A stretch of 13,609 bases of DNA from Bacteroidales bacterium UBA3389 (GTDB taxonomy: Bacteria > Bacteroidota > Bacteroidia > Bacteroidales > P3). Below, in pieces: positions 7,025-13,609 of the stretch. The notes beneath the pieces were generated by a model. It was given only the letters and a program-made list of their open reading frames with translations, was not told where the DNA came from and made no database searches. Each line of letters begins with the position of its first letter. Position 1 is the stretch's first letter. The stretch spans positions 1 to 13,609 of the forward strand of contig DEPP01000056.1 of NCBI GenBank assembly GCA_002358835.1. Reading direction: 5' to 3'. The position numbers and the translations under genes were made by a program.

Positions 7025-7774
7025 CTATTCGTTTTGCCAAATCTCCCAAGCCTTATCTGCTTGCAAGGTAAGCATTCGATAGCCGTTGGCGGTTGTACAG
7101 CCTTTGGCTTTTGCTTGTTTCAAGAACAATGTTTCCGAAGGATTGTAAATCAAATCGAAAATATTGTGGTAAGGCTCCAATTTCGTACAATCGATAGGAG
7201 GAAGGCTTGTTTCGTTCGGGTGCATTCCGCATGGGGTGGCGTTGATTATCAGTTGAAAGTTATGTAATGAGTTATTGGCTTGTGTATAGTCTATGTGTTT
7301 ATCAGCATCGTAAGGATTGCGAGTTGCTATTTTGAAATCGATATTCAAATCCTGCAAAACAGCGGAGAGAGTGCCTGCAACACCTCCGTTTCCCAAGATA
7401 AGGGCAGAGTGAATCTTATCGATGTTGAAACTTTCTTGCAAAGAAATTTTGAATCCGCATAAGTCAGTGTTGTAGCCCTTCAATATGGTTTTGTCATCTT
7501 TGCGGATTATTTTCACGCAATTTACATTTCCGCATAGCTTTGCGGATATATCTGTTTCGGTTATGTATTTCAGTATTTGTTTTTTGTAAGGCATGGTAAC
7601 GTTAAAGCCTTGAAGCGTGGGCAGGCTTGCAATCCATGTTTCAAGGCTGTCGATAGAATCAAGCGGTTTAAGGATATAATCCGCTTGAATATTGTCTTTT
7701 GCAAATTTCTCTTTGAAATATTTTTGCGAAAACGAGTGGGATAGGGGCTTTCCTATCAAAGCGTACGTTCTCAC
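7025..7774 (-). CDS. aroE: Shikimate dehydrogenase (NADP+)
   Basis: 249 residues. AroE reduces 3-dehydroshikimate to shikimate with NADPH in the aromatic amino acid and chorismate pathway. Visible motifs: the shikimate-binding LSHSFSQ (11-17), GFNVTMPYK (56-64) with catalytic Lys64, GYNTDLCGF (100-108) with catalytic Asp104, the dinucleotide loop GNGGVAGT (129-136), ATRN (150-153), NATPCGM, and NGYRMLTLQADKAWEIW at the end. The start is GTG at 7774, since the conserved protein begins (V/M)RTYALIGKPLSHS. This GTG overlaps the dedA stop in the four bases GTGA (7774-7771), a translational-coupling arrangement. An in-frame start at 7933 would add 53 residues inside dedA and is rejected. The metalloprotease gene follows after 7 bp. 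Confidence 0.95.
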   Translation of the reverse strand: MRTYALIGKPLSHSFSQKYFKEKFAKDNIQADYILKPLDSIDSLETWIASLPTLQGFNVTMPYKKQILKYITETDISAKLCGNVNCVKIIRKDDKTILKGYNTDLCGFKISLQESFNIDKIHSALILGNGGVAGTLSAVLQDLNIDFKIATRNPYDADKHIDYTQANNSLHNFQLIINATPCGMHPNETSLPPIDCTKLEPYHNIFDLIYNPSETLFLKQAKAKGCTTANGYRMLTLQADKAWEIWQNE

Positions 7775-8520
7775 TTTTGTTTCTTTTTCTTTCTTACTGC
7801 TTTGAATATCAGATATGCAACAAACAAGATACCCAAACCGATAAGAATGTACGACAATTCGTGGCTGTATTTGTCTATAAGGTCGCTTTGTCCTGCTGCA
7901 ATATAACCTAAAACAGCCAATATTGTGTTCCAAATTCCCGCACCTAAAGCTGTGAAGGTTAAAAAGGTAACTATGTTCATCTTTGCCAAACCTGCAGGAA
8001 TCGAAATCAATTGTCGAACAGCCGGAACCAAACGTCCGATCAGTGTAGAACTTTTTCCGTGTTTGTCAAAATACTTTTCGGCAGTCTCAATCTTTGATGC
8101 ATCCAACAAACACAAGCGTCCGAGTTTGCTCTCTGCAAATTTGTAAACAATAGGACGGCCAAGCCAAAGAGCAAGATAGTAATTAACCAAAGCTCCAATC
8201 AAAGCTCCGAGTGTTGCAAACACAATAACAAGAACTACATTCATATCACTATCCGGCTTTGTCGCTTTGTAAGCTGCAGGAGGTACTACAACTTCTGATG
8301 GAAATGGGATAAAACTGCTTTCTACAGCCATAAGAAGAGTAACCGTTCCATAGTTCATATTGTCCATATACCAGTTGGTTACTTTTTTTATTACTCCTAC
8401 TTCTTCAGTTTTTGGAGTGTTTTGGCTTGATTGTTGTTCTTGTGTGGTTTGTGCTGAAACTGTCGATATGCTTAGCAAAAAGGTAAATACGCATATCAGA
8501 CATTTTGTAATCCTATTCAT
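7771..8520 (-). CDS. DedA family membrane protein with an N-terminal signal peptide
   Basis: 249 residues of the DedA/VTT (SNARE-associated) family, membrane proteins needed for envelope homeostasis; some members act in undecaprenyl-phosphate or phospholipid flipping. ESSFIPFPSEVVVPPAAY (67-84) and GRLVPAVRQLISIPAG (163-178) are the two conserved re-entrant motifs, and ALGAGIWN (191-198) follows. The first 23 residues (MNRITKCLICVFTFLLSIST, then VSA) look like a cleavable signal peptide. A ~30-residue polar Q/T/S-rich stretch follows before the DedA core, which is unusual. I chose ATG 8520 over TTG 8526, giving an 8-bp overlap with the TPR gene stop (8513-8515). Its own stop overlaps the aroE GTG. 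By established data DedA proteins depend on the proton-motive force; the substrate of this one is unknown. Confidence 0.88.
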   Translation of the reverse strand: MNRITKCLICVFTFLLSISTVSAQTTQEQQSSQNTPKTEEVGVIKKVTNWYMDNMNYGTVTLLMAVESSFIPFPSEVVVPPAAYKATKPDSDMNVVLVIVFATLGALIGALVNYYLALWLGRPIVYKFAESKLGRLCLLDASKIETAEKYFDKHGKSSTLIGRLVPAVRQLISIPAGLAKMNIVTFLTFTALGAGIWNTILAVLGYIAAGQSDLIDKYSHELSYILIGLGILFVAYLIFKAVRKKKKQK

Positions 8521-10195
8521 TATCAAATGTTTTATTTATTTTCTTTATTCCTTCTATTATTAAACTATTGTTGTATAAAGCAGGAACTTTGTGCAGTATT
8601 GCTTCGGTTGGCAATCCGTTAATATTGACAATGCCGTCGATAATGTCCAAAATCTGCTCTTCCATTCCTTCTTTATTACTTAGAACCTCAATCATGGCAC
8701 ACTTCATTATGAATATCTCGTTCAAGAATTCTTTTTCGTCGTATGTCATATTTGAAGATATTAAATCGAATGCTTCAAATACTCGTCCGTTTGCTGCCAT
8801 CTTCACTGCCCATGAAGCAACGACATAGTATTTATGCTTTTGGAAATATATGCTTGTTTCTTTCTCTTCGCTGTTTGCAAATTCTGTTTTTGCAGATTCC
8901 TCACAGCATTGTTCATAAAGGGTTTGGAAAATTTCCTCTGCTTGTTCTACATCGCCGGTATCGTAAAGCAATTCGGCAAAACGTATTCTGTGACCATAGT
9001 ATTCAGGTTCTGATTTGACCGCATTCATAGAAAGGTTCAATGCCCTTTCGTATTCTCCTTTCCCAATGTAACAAGAAGCCATGAAAATCATAATCTCGCC
9101 TTTTGAAAAGAAGCTTACTCCATCGCAGATAGGGACGAACTTATTCAGTTTCAAGCTTTGTTCGCATACTTTCAAACAACGGTCAAACCATTTCAAAGAT
9201 AAACTGTCGGAAATAAAGCTTCGTAAACAACCTTTCCATAGTTCCAAGATGTCATTTCTTTCTTCTTTACTATTAGCATCGATGATTTTTCTTTCCAATA
9301 AGTCTATCATCTTAAACAACATCTCACATTCTTTTTCCTTATTAAAGTTGTTCACGCATATTTCCAACTTCTTTCGGTAGATGTTAATGTCTGAAGGTCT
9401 TAAACATAGGCAATAATCCAATGCTTCATCGGCTTTGTCATATTGTTCGGCTCTGTAATAAAACTCTGCAAGCATTTCCCAATAGCTTGTGTTGAAAGGG
9501 TGGAGTTTTACCAAGTCTTCTATTGCCGTTGCTATATTAGCGTTATTTTTAATGTTTCTTTTATAGGTTAAAGCGGCAAAAGTGAGCAGATTATCCGAGA
9601 TTGCAGTATCGATAAACAAAAAATCACCAGCTCCATATGCGGTAATGTCTTCATCGGCTTGCGAAATGCGTTTGGTTTCTTCCAATGCTACAAGAATCAT
9701 TTCGCTTGCTTGTGAATATTTTCTTTGTTTGAAAAGAGTAATTGCCAATTGTTCAAAAATAAACTGATTCTTTACGAAAAAAGTCAGCTCATTCAGTATC
9801 TCGTATGCTCGTTTGTATTGCTTGACTGTGATTAGGAGTTTTGCTTTCTGGTATTTGAGTAAAGCCGCATCTTCAACCGTATTTACAAAATCAGGTTTCA
9901 TTTCCAACTCACAAAACATACGATAAGCCTCTTGCGGATTGTCAAAAGCTGCACAATAAACCTTTCGAATGTTTAATTGCAAATTGTCCTTGTAGTAAAT
10001 AGTGGCTTTAGTTAATGCTTCTTGTAAAAGAATGTTATCAGGTTCCTCTGCAATGAAAAAGTCAATAATATCCAACCAATCATCAATGTCATAGAATATA
10101 TTCTCGACTCTGTTTTTTATTTTGTTTTCAAAGTCGCCTACAAGTGAGAGTAACTCCCTTTCATATTCAAAATCGTCTTGATGATCGAATGTCAT
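8513..10195 (-). CDS. Tetratricopeptide-repeat protein, function unknown
   Basis: 560 residues, no signal peptide or membrane segment, acidic and almost entirely helical, so probably cytoplasmic. TPR-like helix pairs are visible at ~112-175 (KAKLLITVKQYKRAYEILNE, then QLAITLFKQRKYSQASEMIL) and at ~236-275 (YWEMLAEFYYRAEQYDKADE, then ALDYCLCLRPSD, the clearest unit). More occur at ~363-432 (MASCYIGKGEYERALNLSMN and FAELLYDTGDVEQAEEIFQT). The rest is probably degenerate TPR. TPR proteins act as protein-binding scaffolds; no enzymatic motif is present. Related Bacteroidales TPR proteins are common and mostly uncharacterised. It starts 13 bp after the secreted 474-residue protein gene and overlaps dedA by 8 bp, so the three are probably co-translated. 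Confidence 0.75.
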   Translation of the reverse strand: MTFDHQDDFEYERELLSLVGDFENKIKNRVENIFYDIDDWLDIIDFFIAEEPDNILLQEALTKATIYYKDNLQLNIRKVYCAAFDNPQEAYRMFCELEMKPDFVNTVEDAALLKYQKAKLLITVKQYKRAYEILNELTFFVKNQFIFEQLAITLFKQRKYSQASEMILVALEETKRISQADEDITAYGAGDFLFIDTAISDNLLTFAALTYKRNIKNNANIATAIEDLVKLHPFNTSYWEMLAEFYYRAEQYDKADEALDYCLCLRPSDINIYRKKLEICVNNFNKEKECEMLFKMIDLLERKIIDANSKEERNDILELWKGCLRSFISDSLSLKWFDRCLKVCEQSLKLNKFVPICDGVSFFSKGEIMIFMASCYIGKGEYERALNLSMNAVKSEPEYYGHRIRFAELLYDTGDVEQAEEIFQTLYEQCCEESAKTEFANSEEKETSIYFQKHKYYVVASWAVKMAANGRVFEAFDLISSNMTYDEKEFLNEIFIMKCAMIEVLSNKEGMEEQILDIIDGIVNINGLPTEAILHKVPALYNNSLIIEGIKKINKTFDNE

Positions 10196-10208
10196 GAATT
10201 TCTAAATT

Positions 10209-11633
10209 CTATCTTAGTTCAACCGGAATCATTGCAACGCGGTGCAATTTGTTGTTTCGGAAAATTATGTAAATGTTTCCCATATAGAACCAATGGCGAT
10301 TACTTTCGTCAAAGTTTGTTGTAACTTCTCGTTCTGGCTTTCCCCAAGAAAGATCTGCCATATCCATAGTCATATCCTTTACAAGCTCTTTTTGCAATAT
10401 TGCTTTGTATGCTGTAGGATAAGTATCTTTGTATTTCAAAACCTTGTTGCCGTCTGCAAGATAAAGATCGAAACTCAATCTGTCGCCCAATTCGAAATCT
10501 TCACTCACATAGAATTTTCTGCCTTTTTCGTTTCGCATCAACATTTGGAACTTTCCGTCTTTTACAACAAAATCCAAACAGTGGAAAACATCGCCTTGAC
10601 GAACTGTTATAGGTCTTTTCCATCTCAAATCGATAACTGTCAATGGGAATTTGTCTCCTCGAACAACGAAATCTTTGTTTTTGTAGTAGGTTCTGGCTTT
10701 TTTGTAAAATGCTTCTATGACAAAATGAAATTCTCCGCGTTCTTTTAGGGTTGGATATTTATAATATATTGTGTCTCTGCGACCTTTTTCAACTAATTTC
10801 AAATAAACATCAGTTATATTACCGGCTCTGTGGCACCAATCTGCAACATAGAATGTCTTTCCTGCCAATTGTTTTGCCTTTCCGATAGGATAGTCGGTGA
10901 AAGAGTACTTTCGACTGTCGTCATCATAGTTGTATAATCTTGTTCCGTTGAAAAGTCGTGCTATTGTTTGCTCTGTAACAACAGGAAGTGTGATTTTATG
11001 TCCTACAAGCTTCATTGGAAGGTGAGCATAGTTGCTGTTGGTATCGTAATCGACCAAAGAAACATCTTCGTTTGAGGATTCGTTGCGAGGATATTGGTTT
11101 TTGTTCGCATTGTAATAGCTCATTGGAGTAAACGGAAAGTTGTATCTGTTGAAGAAGTTTTGGTAGTTGTAGAATATTGTATCGCCAGAAGAACCTACAA
11201 CAAGCTTCAAGAACGGATGTTGCATATTTTTGAAGTTCCGTTTTTGATCCATAGCCTTGTAAATCTTGTTGAAAGCAAATTGATCGGCAACATAATCTGC
11301 TACAACAAACCATTCGCCTTTTAATCTTTGGATTTGTTCCTCCGGCATGCGTTTTAACTTATAATATTGCACACCTGTACGATCTTCTTTCTCAGGAACG
11401 GCAATCGAACCAATGAAAAAATAATCCCTTAAATTGGTGTCGGAAACGTCTTGTAAATAAAGCGTTTGACCAACCAAAGCAAAGGGTTGATTCATAAACT
11501 TAAGGTGCATATCATAATCAGCATAATCGAAATCGGGCATGTGTTTGTATTGCCTCAATTGGGAAAACGCCGCAGTGTTTCCAAGGATCATCACAGTCAA
11601 TGCAAGAAACGTCAAAATACTTCTTCGATTCAT
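10209..11633 (-). CDS. Secreted protein with an internal duplication and SmpA/BamE-like C-terminus, function unknown
   Basis: 474 residues. Residues 1-25 are a signal peptide (MNRRSILTFLALTVMILGNT, then AAFSQ). There is no lipobox, so it is periplasmic or exported. The mature part contains two diverged copies of a ~110-150-residue module. Copy 1 has LVGQTLYL (53-60), LKGEWFVVADY (105-115) and KLVVGSSGDTIFYNY (143-157). Copy 2 has LVGHKITL (209-216), LAGKTFYVADW (257-267) and KLVEKGRRDTIYYKY (279-293). The last ~55 residues (MADLSWGKPE, then RHWFYMGNIYIIFRNNKLHR) resemble the SmpA/BamE-like fold in which a G-x-P turn is followed by W-x-Y and a strand-rich end; this is inference. It has no enzyme motif I recognise. 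It is the first gene of a five-gene unit, with a TATATTTG -7 element at 11660-11667. Confidence 0.75.
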   Translation of the reverse strand: MNRRSILTFLALTVMILGNTAAFSQLRQYKHMPDFDYADYDMHLKFMNQPFALVGQTLYLQDVSDTNLRDYFFIGSIAVPEKEDRTGVQYYKLKRMPEEQIQRLKGEWFVVADYVADQFAFNKIYKAMDQKRNFKNMQHPFLKLVVGSSGDTIFYNYQNFFNRYNFPFTPMSYYNANKNQYPRNESSNEDVSLVDYDTNSNYAHLPMKLVGHKITLPVVTEQTIARLFNGTRLYNYDDDSRKYSFTDYPIGKAKQLAGKTFYVADWCHRAGNITDVYLKLVEKGRRDTIYYKYPTLKERGEFHFVIEAFYKKARTYYKNKDFVVRGDKFPLTVIDLRWKRPITVRQGDVFHCLDFVVKDGKFQMLMRNEKGRKFYVSEDFELGDRLSFDLYLADGNKVLKYKDTYPTAYKAILQKELVKDMTMDMADLSWGKPEREVTTNFDESNRHWFYMGNIYIIFRNNKLHRVAMIPVELR

Positions 11634-11659
11634 ATCTGTCTTTTAGTTGTTTAATTCTG

Positions 11660-11667
11660 CAAATATA
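11660..11667 (-). promoter_or_regulatory. Bacteroidetes -7 element for the five-gene aroE unit
   Basis: On the minus strand TATATTTG matches TAnnTTTG and lies 26 bp before the ATG at 11633. A TTTTTG stretch about 23 bp upstream could be the -33 element but is slightly far. This is the only promoter I can see for the genes from 11633 down to 6367. Confidence 0.5.
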
Positions 11668-11769
11668 CAAATAAATACACAATCGGTTTGCAAAAAGCAA
11701 CATTTTTTTCTGATTGTCGTAACAAGAAAAAAAGCATTGCGTAATCGAAACGAAGAAAAATTTGTAAAA

Positions 11770-12450
11770 ATGCACATAGATATAATCACATTATTTCCGT
11801 CTATGTTTACGGAAATCTTTTCCCAGAGTATCTTAAAAAGAGCTAGAGATAAGGGACTTTTTTCTGTTGAAATACATAACCTTAGGGATTATTCCTTAAA
11901 CAAAAACCATAACGTGGATGACTATCCGTACGGTGGTGGTGCAGGAATGGTTATGCAGATTGAGCCGGTCGATAATTGCATTTGCGCATTGAAAACCAAA
12001 AGACACTATGATGAGATAATTTATACAGCACCCGATGGGGAGCGTCTTTCACAAAGTTTGAGCAATGAGCTGTCTTTGAAAGAGAATCTTTGCATTCTTT
12101 GCGGTCATTATAAGGGTGTGGATGAGCGAATCAGAGAACATCTTGTTACAAGAGAGATTTCGATAGGCGATTATGTTCTTAGTGGAGGAGAATTGGCTGC
12201 GGCAGTGATTGCAGACAGTGTTGTGCGTTTGCTACCCGGGGTTTTGAATGATGAGACCTCTGCATTGACTGATTCGTTTCAACAAGATCTTGTATCGCCT
12301 CCTGTTTATACTCGTCCGGCTGATTATAAGGGTTGGAAAGTTCCTGAAATCCTTTTGAGCGGACATGATAAAAATATTGACCAATGGCGTTTCGAGCAAG
12401 CATTGCAAAGAACCAAAGAACGCCGTCCCGAATTGCTGAGCGACAAATAG
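11770..12450 (+). CDS. trmD: tRNA (guanine37-N1)-methyltransferase
   Basis: 226 residues, typical for TrmD, which methylates G37 of tRNAs reading CNN codons using S-adenosylmethionine and so prevents frameshifting. It is a SPOUT-fold homodimer. Family landmarks: MHIDIITLFPSMF at the start, YPYGGGAGMVM (52-62), CGHYKGVDERI (111-121) and SIGDYVLSGGE (131-141) of the trefoil knot that binds the cofactor, and PPVYTRPADYKGWKVPEILL (177-196). I chose ATG 11770 over an upstream in-frame start at 11647, because family members begin M-x-(I/F)-D-(I/V)-(I/L)-T-(L/I)-F-P. The usual neighbours rpsP, rimM and rplS are absent. It is divergent from the aroE unit and convergent with etfA. I see no clear TAnnTTTG promoter in the 136-bp gap upstream. 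Confidence 0.97.
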   Translation: MHIDIITLFPSMFTEIFSQSILKRARDKGLFSVEIHNLRDYSLNKNHNVDDYPYGGGAGMVMQIEPVDNCICALKTKRHYDEIIYTAPDGERLSQSLSNELSLKENLCILCGHYKGVDERIREHLVTREISIGDYVLSGGELAAAVIADSVVRLLPGVLNDETSALTDSFQQDLVSPPVYTRPADYKGWKVPEILLSGHDKNIDQWRFEQALQRTKERRPELLSDK

Positions 12451-12463
12451 TTGTAAAACTAAA

Positions 12464-12547
12464 ATAAAATAAAGAAACAGTTTTCTGAATCAAAGAAAGA
12501 ATTTTCTAAAACAAAGAACTATTTTTTTGAATCAAAGAAAGAAAAAA
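12464..12547 (+). repeat. 21-bp phased intergenic repeat block C (four direct units)
   Basis: Four units share a core like TGAATCAAAGAAAGAATTTT. The G of the AAAG core falls at 12474, 12495, 12516 and 12537, exactly 21 bp apart. Units 2 and 4 share GAATCAAAGAAAGAA exactly; unit 3 shares AAACAAAGAAC with unit 4 of block A. All units point the same way here. The block lies 13 bp after the trmD stop and just before the terminator hairpin at 12551-12582. Confidence 0.8.
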
Positions 12548-12550
12548 ATA

Positions 12551-12582
12551 AAAGGCTGATTTATTTCGATAAACCAGCCTTT
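12551..12582. terminator. Bidirectional hairpin terminator between convergent trmD and etfA
   Basis: AAAGGCTGATTTA (12551-12563) pairs with TAAACCAGCCTTT (12570-12582), 12 of 13 positions with one A-C mismatch, around the loop TTTCGA. On the minus strand the stem is followed by TTATTTTTTTC, a good T-tract for ending the etfA transcript. On the plus strand it is followed by CGTTTTATTC, a weaker tract for trmD. Confidence 0.85.
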
Positions 12583-12606
12583 CGTTTTATTCAATGCTTA
12601 AAAGAA

Positions 12607-13608
12607 TTATTTAACTATTGCTTTTAGTTTTTCAGTTAAGATAGGAATAATTTTCTTTGCATCACCAACTATACCCAAATCAGCTACTGACATGATAGGA
12701 GCAAATTTGTCTTTGTTGATTGCAATAATTAATTCACTTTCTTCCATACCTGCCAAGTGTTGAATAGCACCTGAGATACCGCAAGCCAAATACAAATCAG
12801 GTCTTACTGTCTTTCCTGTTTGTCCAACTTGTCTTTCGTGTCCGATTATACCTGCATCAACACATGCTCTTGAAGAAGAAACTTCTCCTTTCAAAACCTT
12901 AGCTAATTCTCCCAACATTTCGAAGCCTTCTTTTGTTCCAACACCACGACCGCCTGAAACAAGAATCTTTGCTTCTGAAATATCGACCATATTGTCTGTG
13001 CTTTTTACAGTCTCCAATACTTTAACGCGGAATTTTTCTCTGTCAAAGTTTATTTTGTAATCGATAACTTCACCTTTTCTGTTTGCATCGGCTTCCATCG
13101 CTTTCATAACTCCCGGACGTACTGTACTCATTTGAGGACGGTGATCAGGACATACGATTGTAGCCATAAGGTTTCCACCGAATGCAGGACGAGTTGACCA
13201 AAGTTCTTTTTCTTCTGATATTTCCAATTTTGTACAATCGGCAGTCAAACCTGTGGTTACTCTTGCTGAAAGACGTGGACCCAAGTCTCTTCCTATGGTT
13301 GTTGCTCCGATAAGAACGATTGATGGTTTTTCATCGCAGATGATTTGATATACTGCTTGAGTGTATGGTTCTGTTGTATAGTTTTCAAGACATGCATCAT
13401 CAACAACTAATACTTTGTCAGCACCATGAGCAATCAATTCGTCAGATAGAGATTTTACATTGTGTCCTAACAACATTGCGTATACCTCTTGACCTAAATC
13501 TTTTGCCAAATCATGAGCTTTACCCAACAATTCCAAAGCAACGTTTTGCAATTTTCCTCCTCTTTGTTCGCAGAAGACGAATACGTTTTTATATTGTGAT
13601 TTATCCAT
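12607..13608 (-). CDS. etfA: Electron transfer flavoprotein alpha subunit
   Basis: 333 residues, full length for EtfA. With EtfB it forms the FAD-containing heterodimer that carries electrons between acyl-CoA or related dehydrogenases and the membrane or other acceptors. The N-terminal domain has the family ATTIGRDLGPRLSARVTTGL (103-122). The C-terminal FAD domain has VSGGRGVG (217-224), SSSRACVDAG (244-253), GQTGKTVRPDLYLACGISGA (263-282) continuing IQHLAGM, and INKDKFAPIMSVADLGIVGD (297-316), which matches the EtfA signature. The ATG is one base from the window edge, so the upstream neighbour, normally etfB, cannot be seen. The gene ends 24 bp before the hairpin terminator. The sequence alone does not tell whether it is a bifurcating Etf or a standard Etf. 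Confidence 0.97.
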   Translation of the reverse strand: MDKSQYKNVFVFCEQRGGKLQNVALELLGKAHDLAKDLGQEVYAMLLGHNVKSLSDELIAHGADKVLVVDDACLENYTTEPYTQAVYQIICDEKPSIVLIGATTIGRDLGPRLSARVTTGLTADCTKLEISEEKELWSTRPAFGGNLMATIVCPDHRPQMSTVRPGVMKAMEADANRKGEVIDYKINFDREKFRVKVLETVKSTDNMVDISEAKILVSGGRGVGTKEGFEMLGELAKVLKGEVSSSRACVDAGIIGHERQVGQTGKTVRPDLYLACGISGAIQHLAGMEESELIIAINKDKFAPIMSVADLGIVGDAKKIIPILTEKLKAIVK

Positions 13609-13609
13609 T

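Noticed and set aside
10242..10748. 168-codon frame antisense to the secreted 474-residue protein gene
   Set aside because: It is Phe/Cys/Val-rich, as expected of the reverse strand of an A-rich coding frame, and has no promoter or ribosome site.
11647..11769. N-terminal extension of trmD by 41 residues
   Set aside because: The conserved TrmD N-terminus begins at the ATG at 11770; the upstream residues are low-complexity and resemble no TrmD sequence.
11634..11769. A further 21-bp repeat block upstream of trmD
   Set aside because: Two AAG-containing words (11726 and 11755) are 29 bp apart and do not share the core, so they are not part of the family.

Overview
The window reads as a chromosomal segment of a low-GC Bacteroidota (Bacteroidetes), probably order Bacteroidales. 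The evidence is a BspA-like leucine-rich-repeat protein ending in a type IX secretion sorting domain, signal peptides that end in Ser-Gln or Ala-Gln, several promoters of the Bacteroidetes TAnnTTTG (-7) type, and poor Shine-Dalgarno sequences. I see no insertion sequence, integrase, tRNA, rRNA or CRISPR array, so it looks like ordinary core genome plus one surface-protein gene.

Layout. 1-2087 (minus): a large secreted BspA-like LRR protein that runs off the left edge inside its sorting domain. 2088-2419: a 332-bp divergent intergenic region with promoters for both flanking genes and a 21-bp phased repeat block. 2420-3580 (plus): an acyltransferase-3 family membrane protein. 3594-6107 (minus): a tightly packed unit panD, UPF0104/YbhN-like membrane protein, rfaE2-type heptose-phosphate nucleotidyltransferase, elbB-like DJ-1/PfpI protein. 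6108-6366: the panD promoter and a second 21-bp repeat block forming strong hairpins. 6367-11633 (minus): a five-gene unit with gaps or overlaps of 13 bp or less, in transcription order: secreted duplicated-domain protein, TPR protein, DedA protein, aroE, small M50-like membrane metalloprotease. 11770-12450 (plus): trmD. 12451-12606: a third 21-bp repeat block and a bidirectional hairpin terminator. 12607-13608 (minus): etfA, complete, with its ATG one base from the right edge.

The genes mix core metabolism (coenzyme A and aromatic precursors, tRNA m1G37 methylation, flavoprotein electron transfer) with cell-envelope functions (LPS heptose, membrane flippase-like, DedA, acyltransferase, secreted proteins). 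Several starts are non-ATG or coupled: TTG for the UPF0104 gene, GTG in a GTGA overlap for aroE, and an 8-bp overlap for dedA.

The most notable non-coding signal is a family of four-unit, 21-bp-periodic A-rich repeats. It occupies an 84-bp block in each of three intergenic regions. Two blocks carry one unit in inverted orientation, centred exactly on the repeat phase. Its function is unknown to me.
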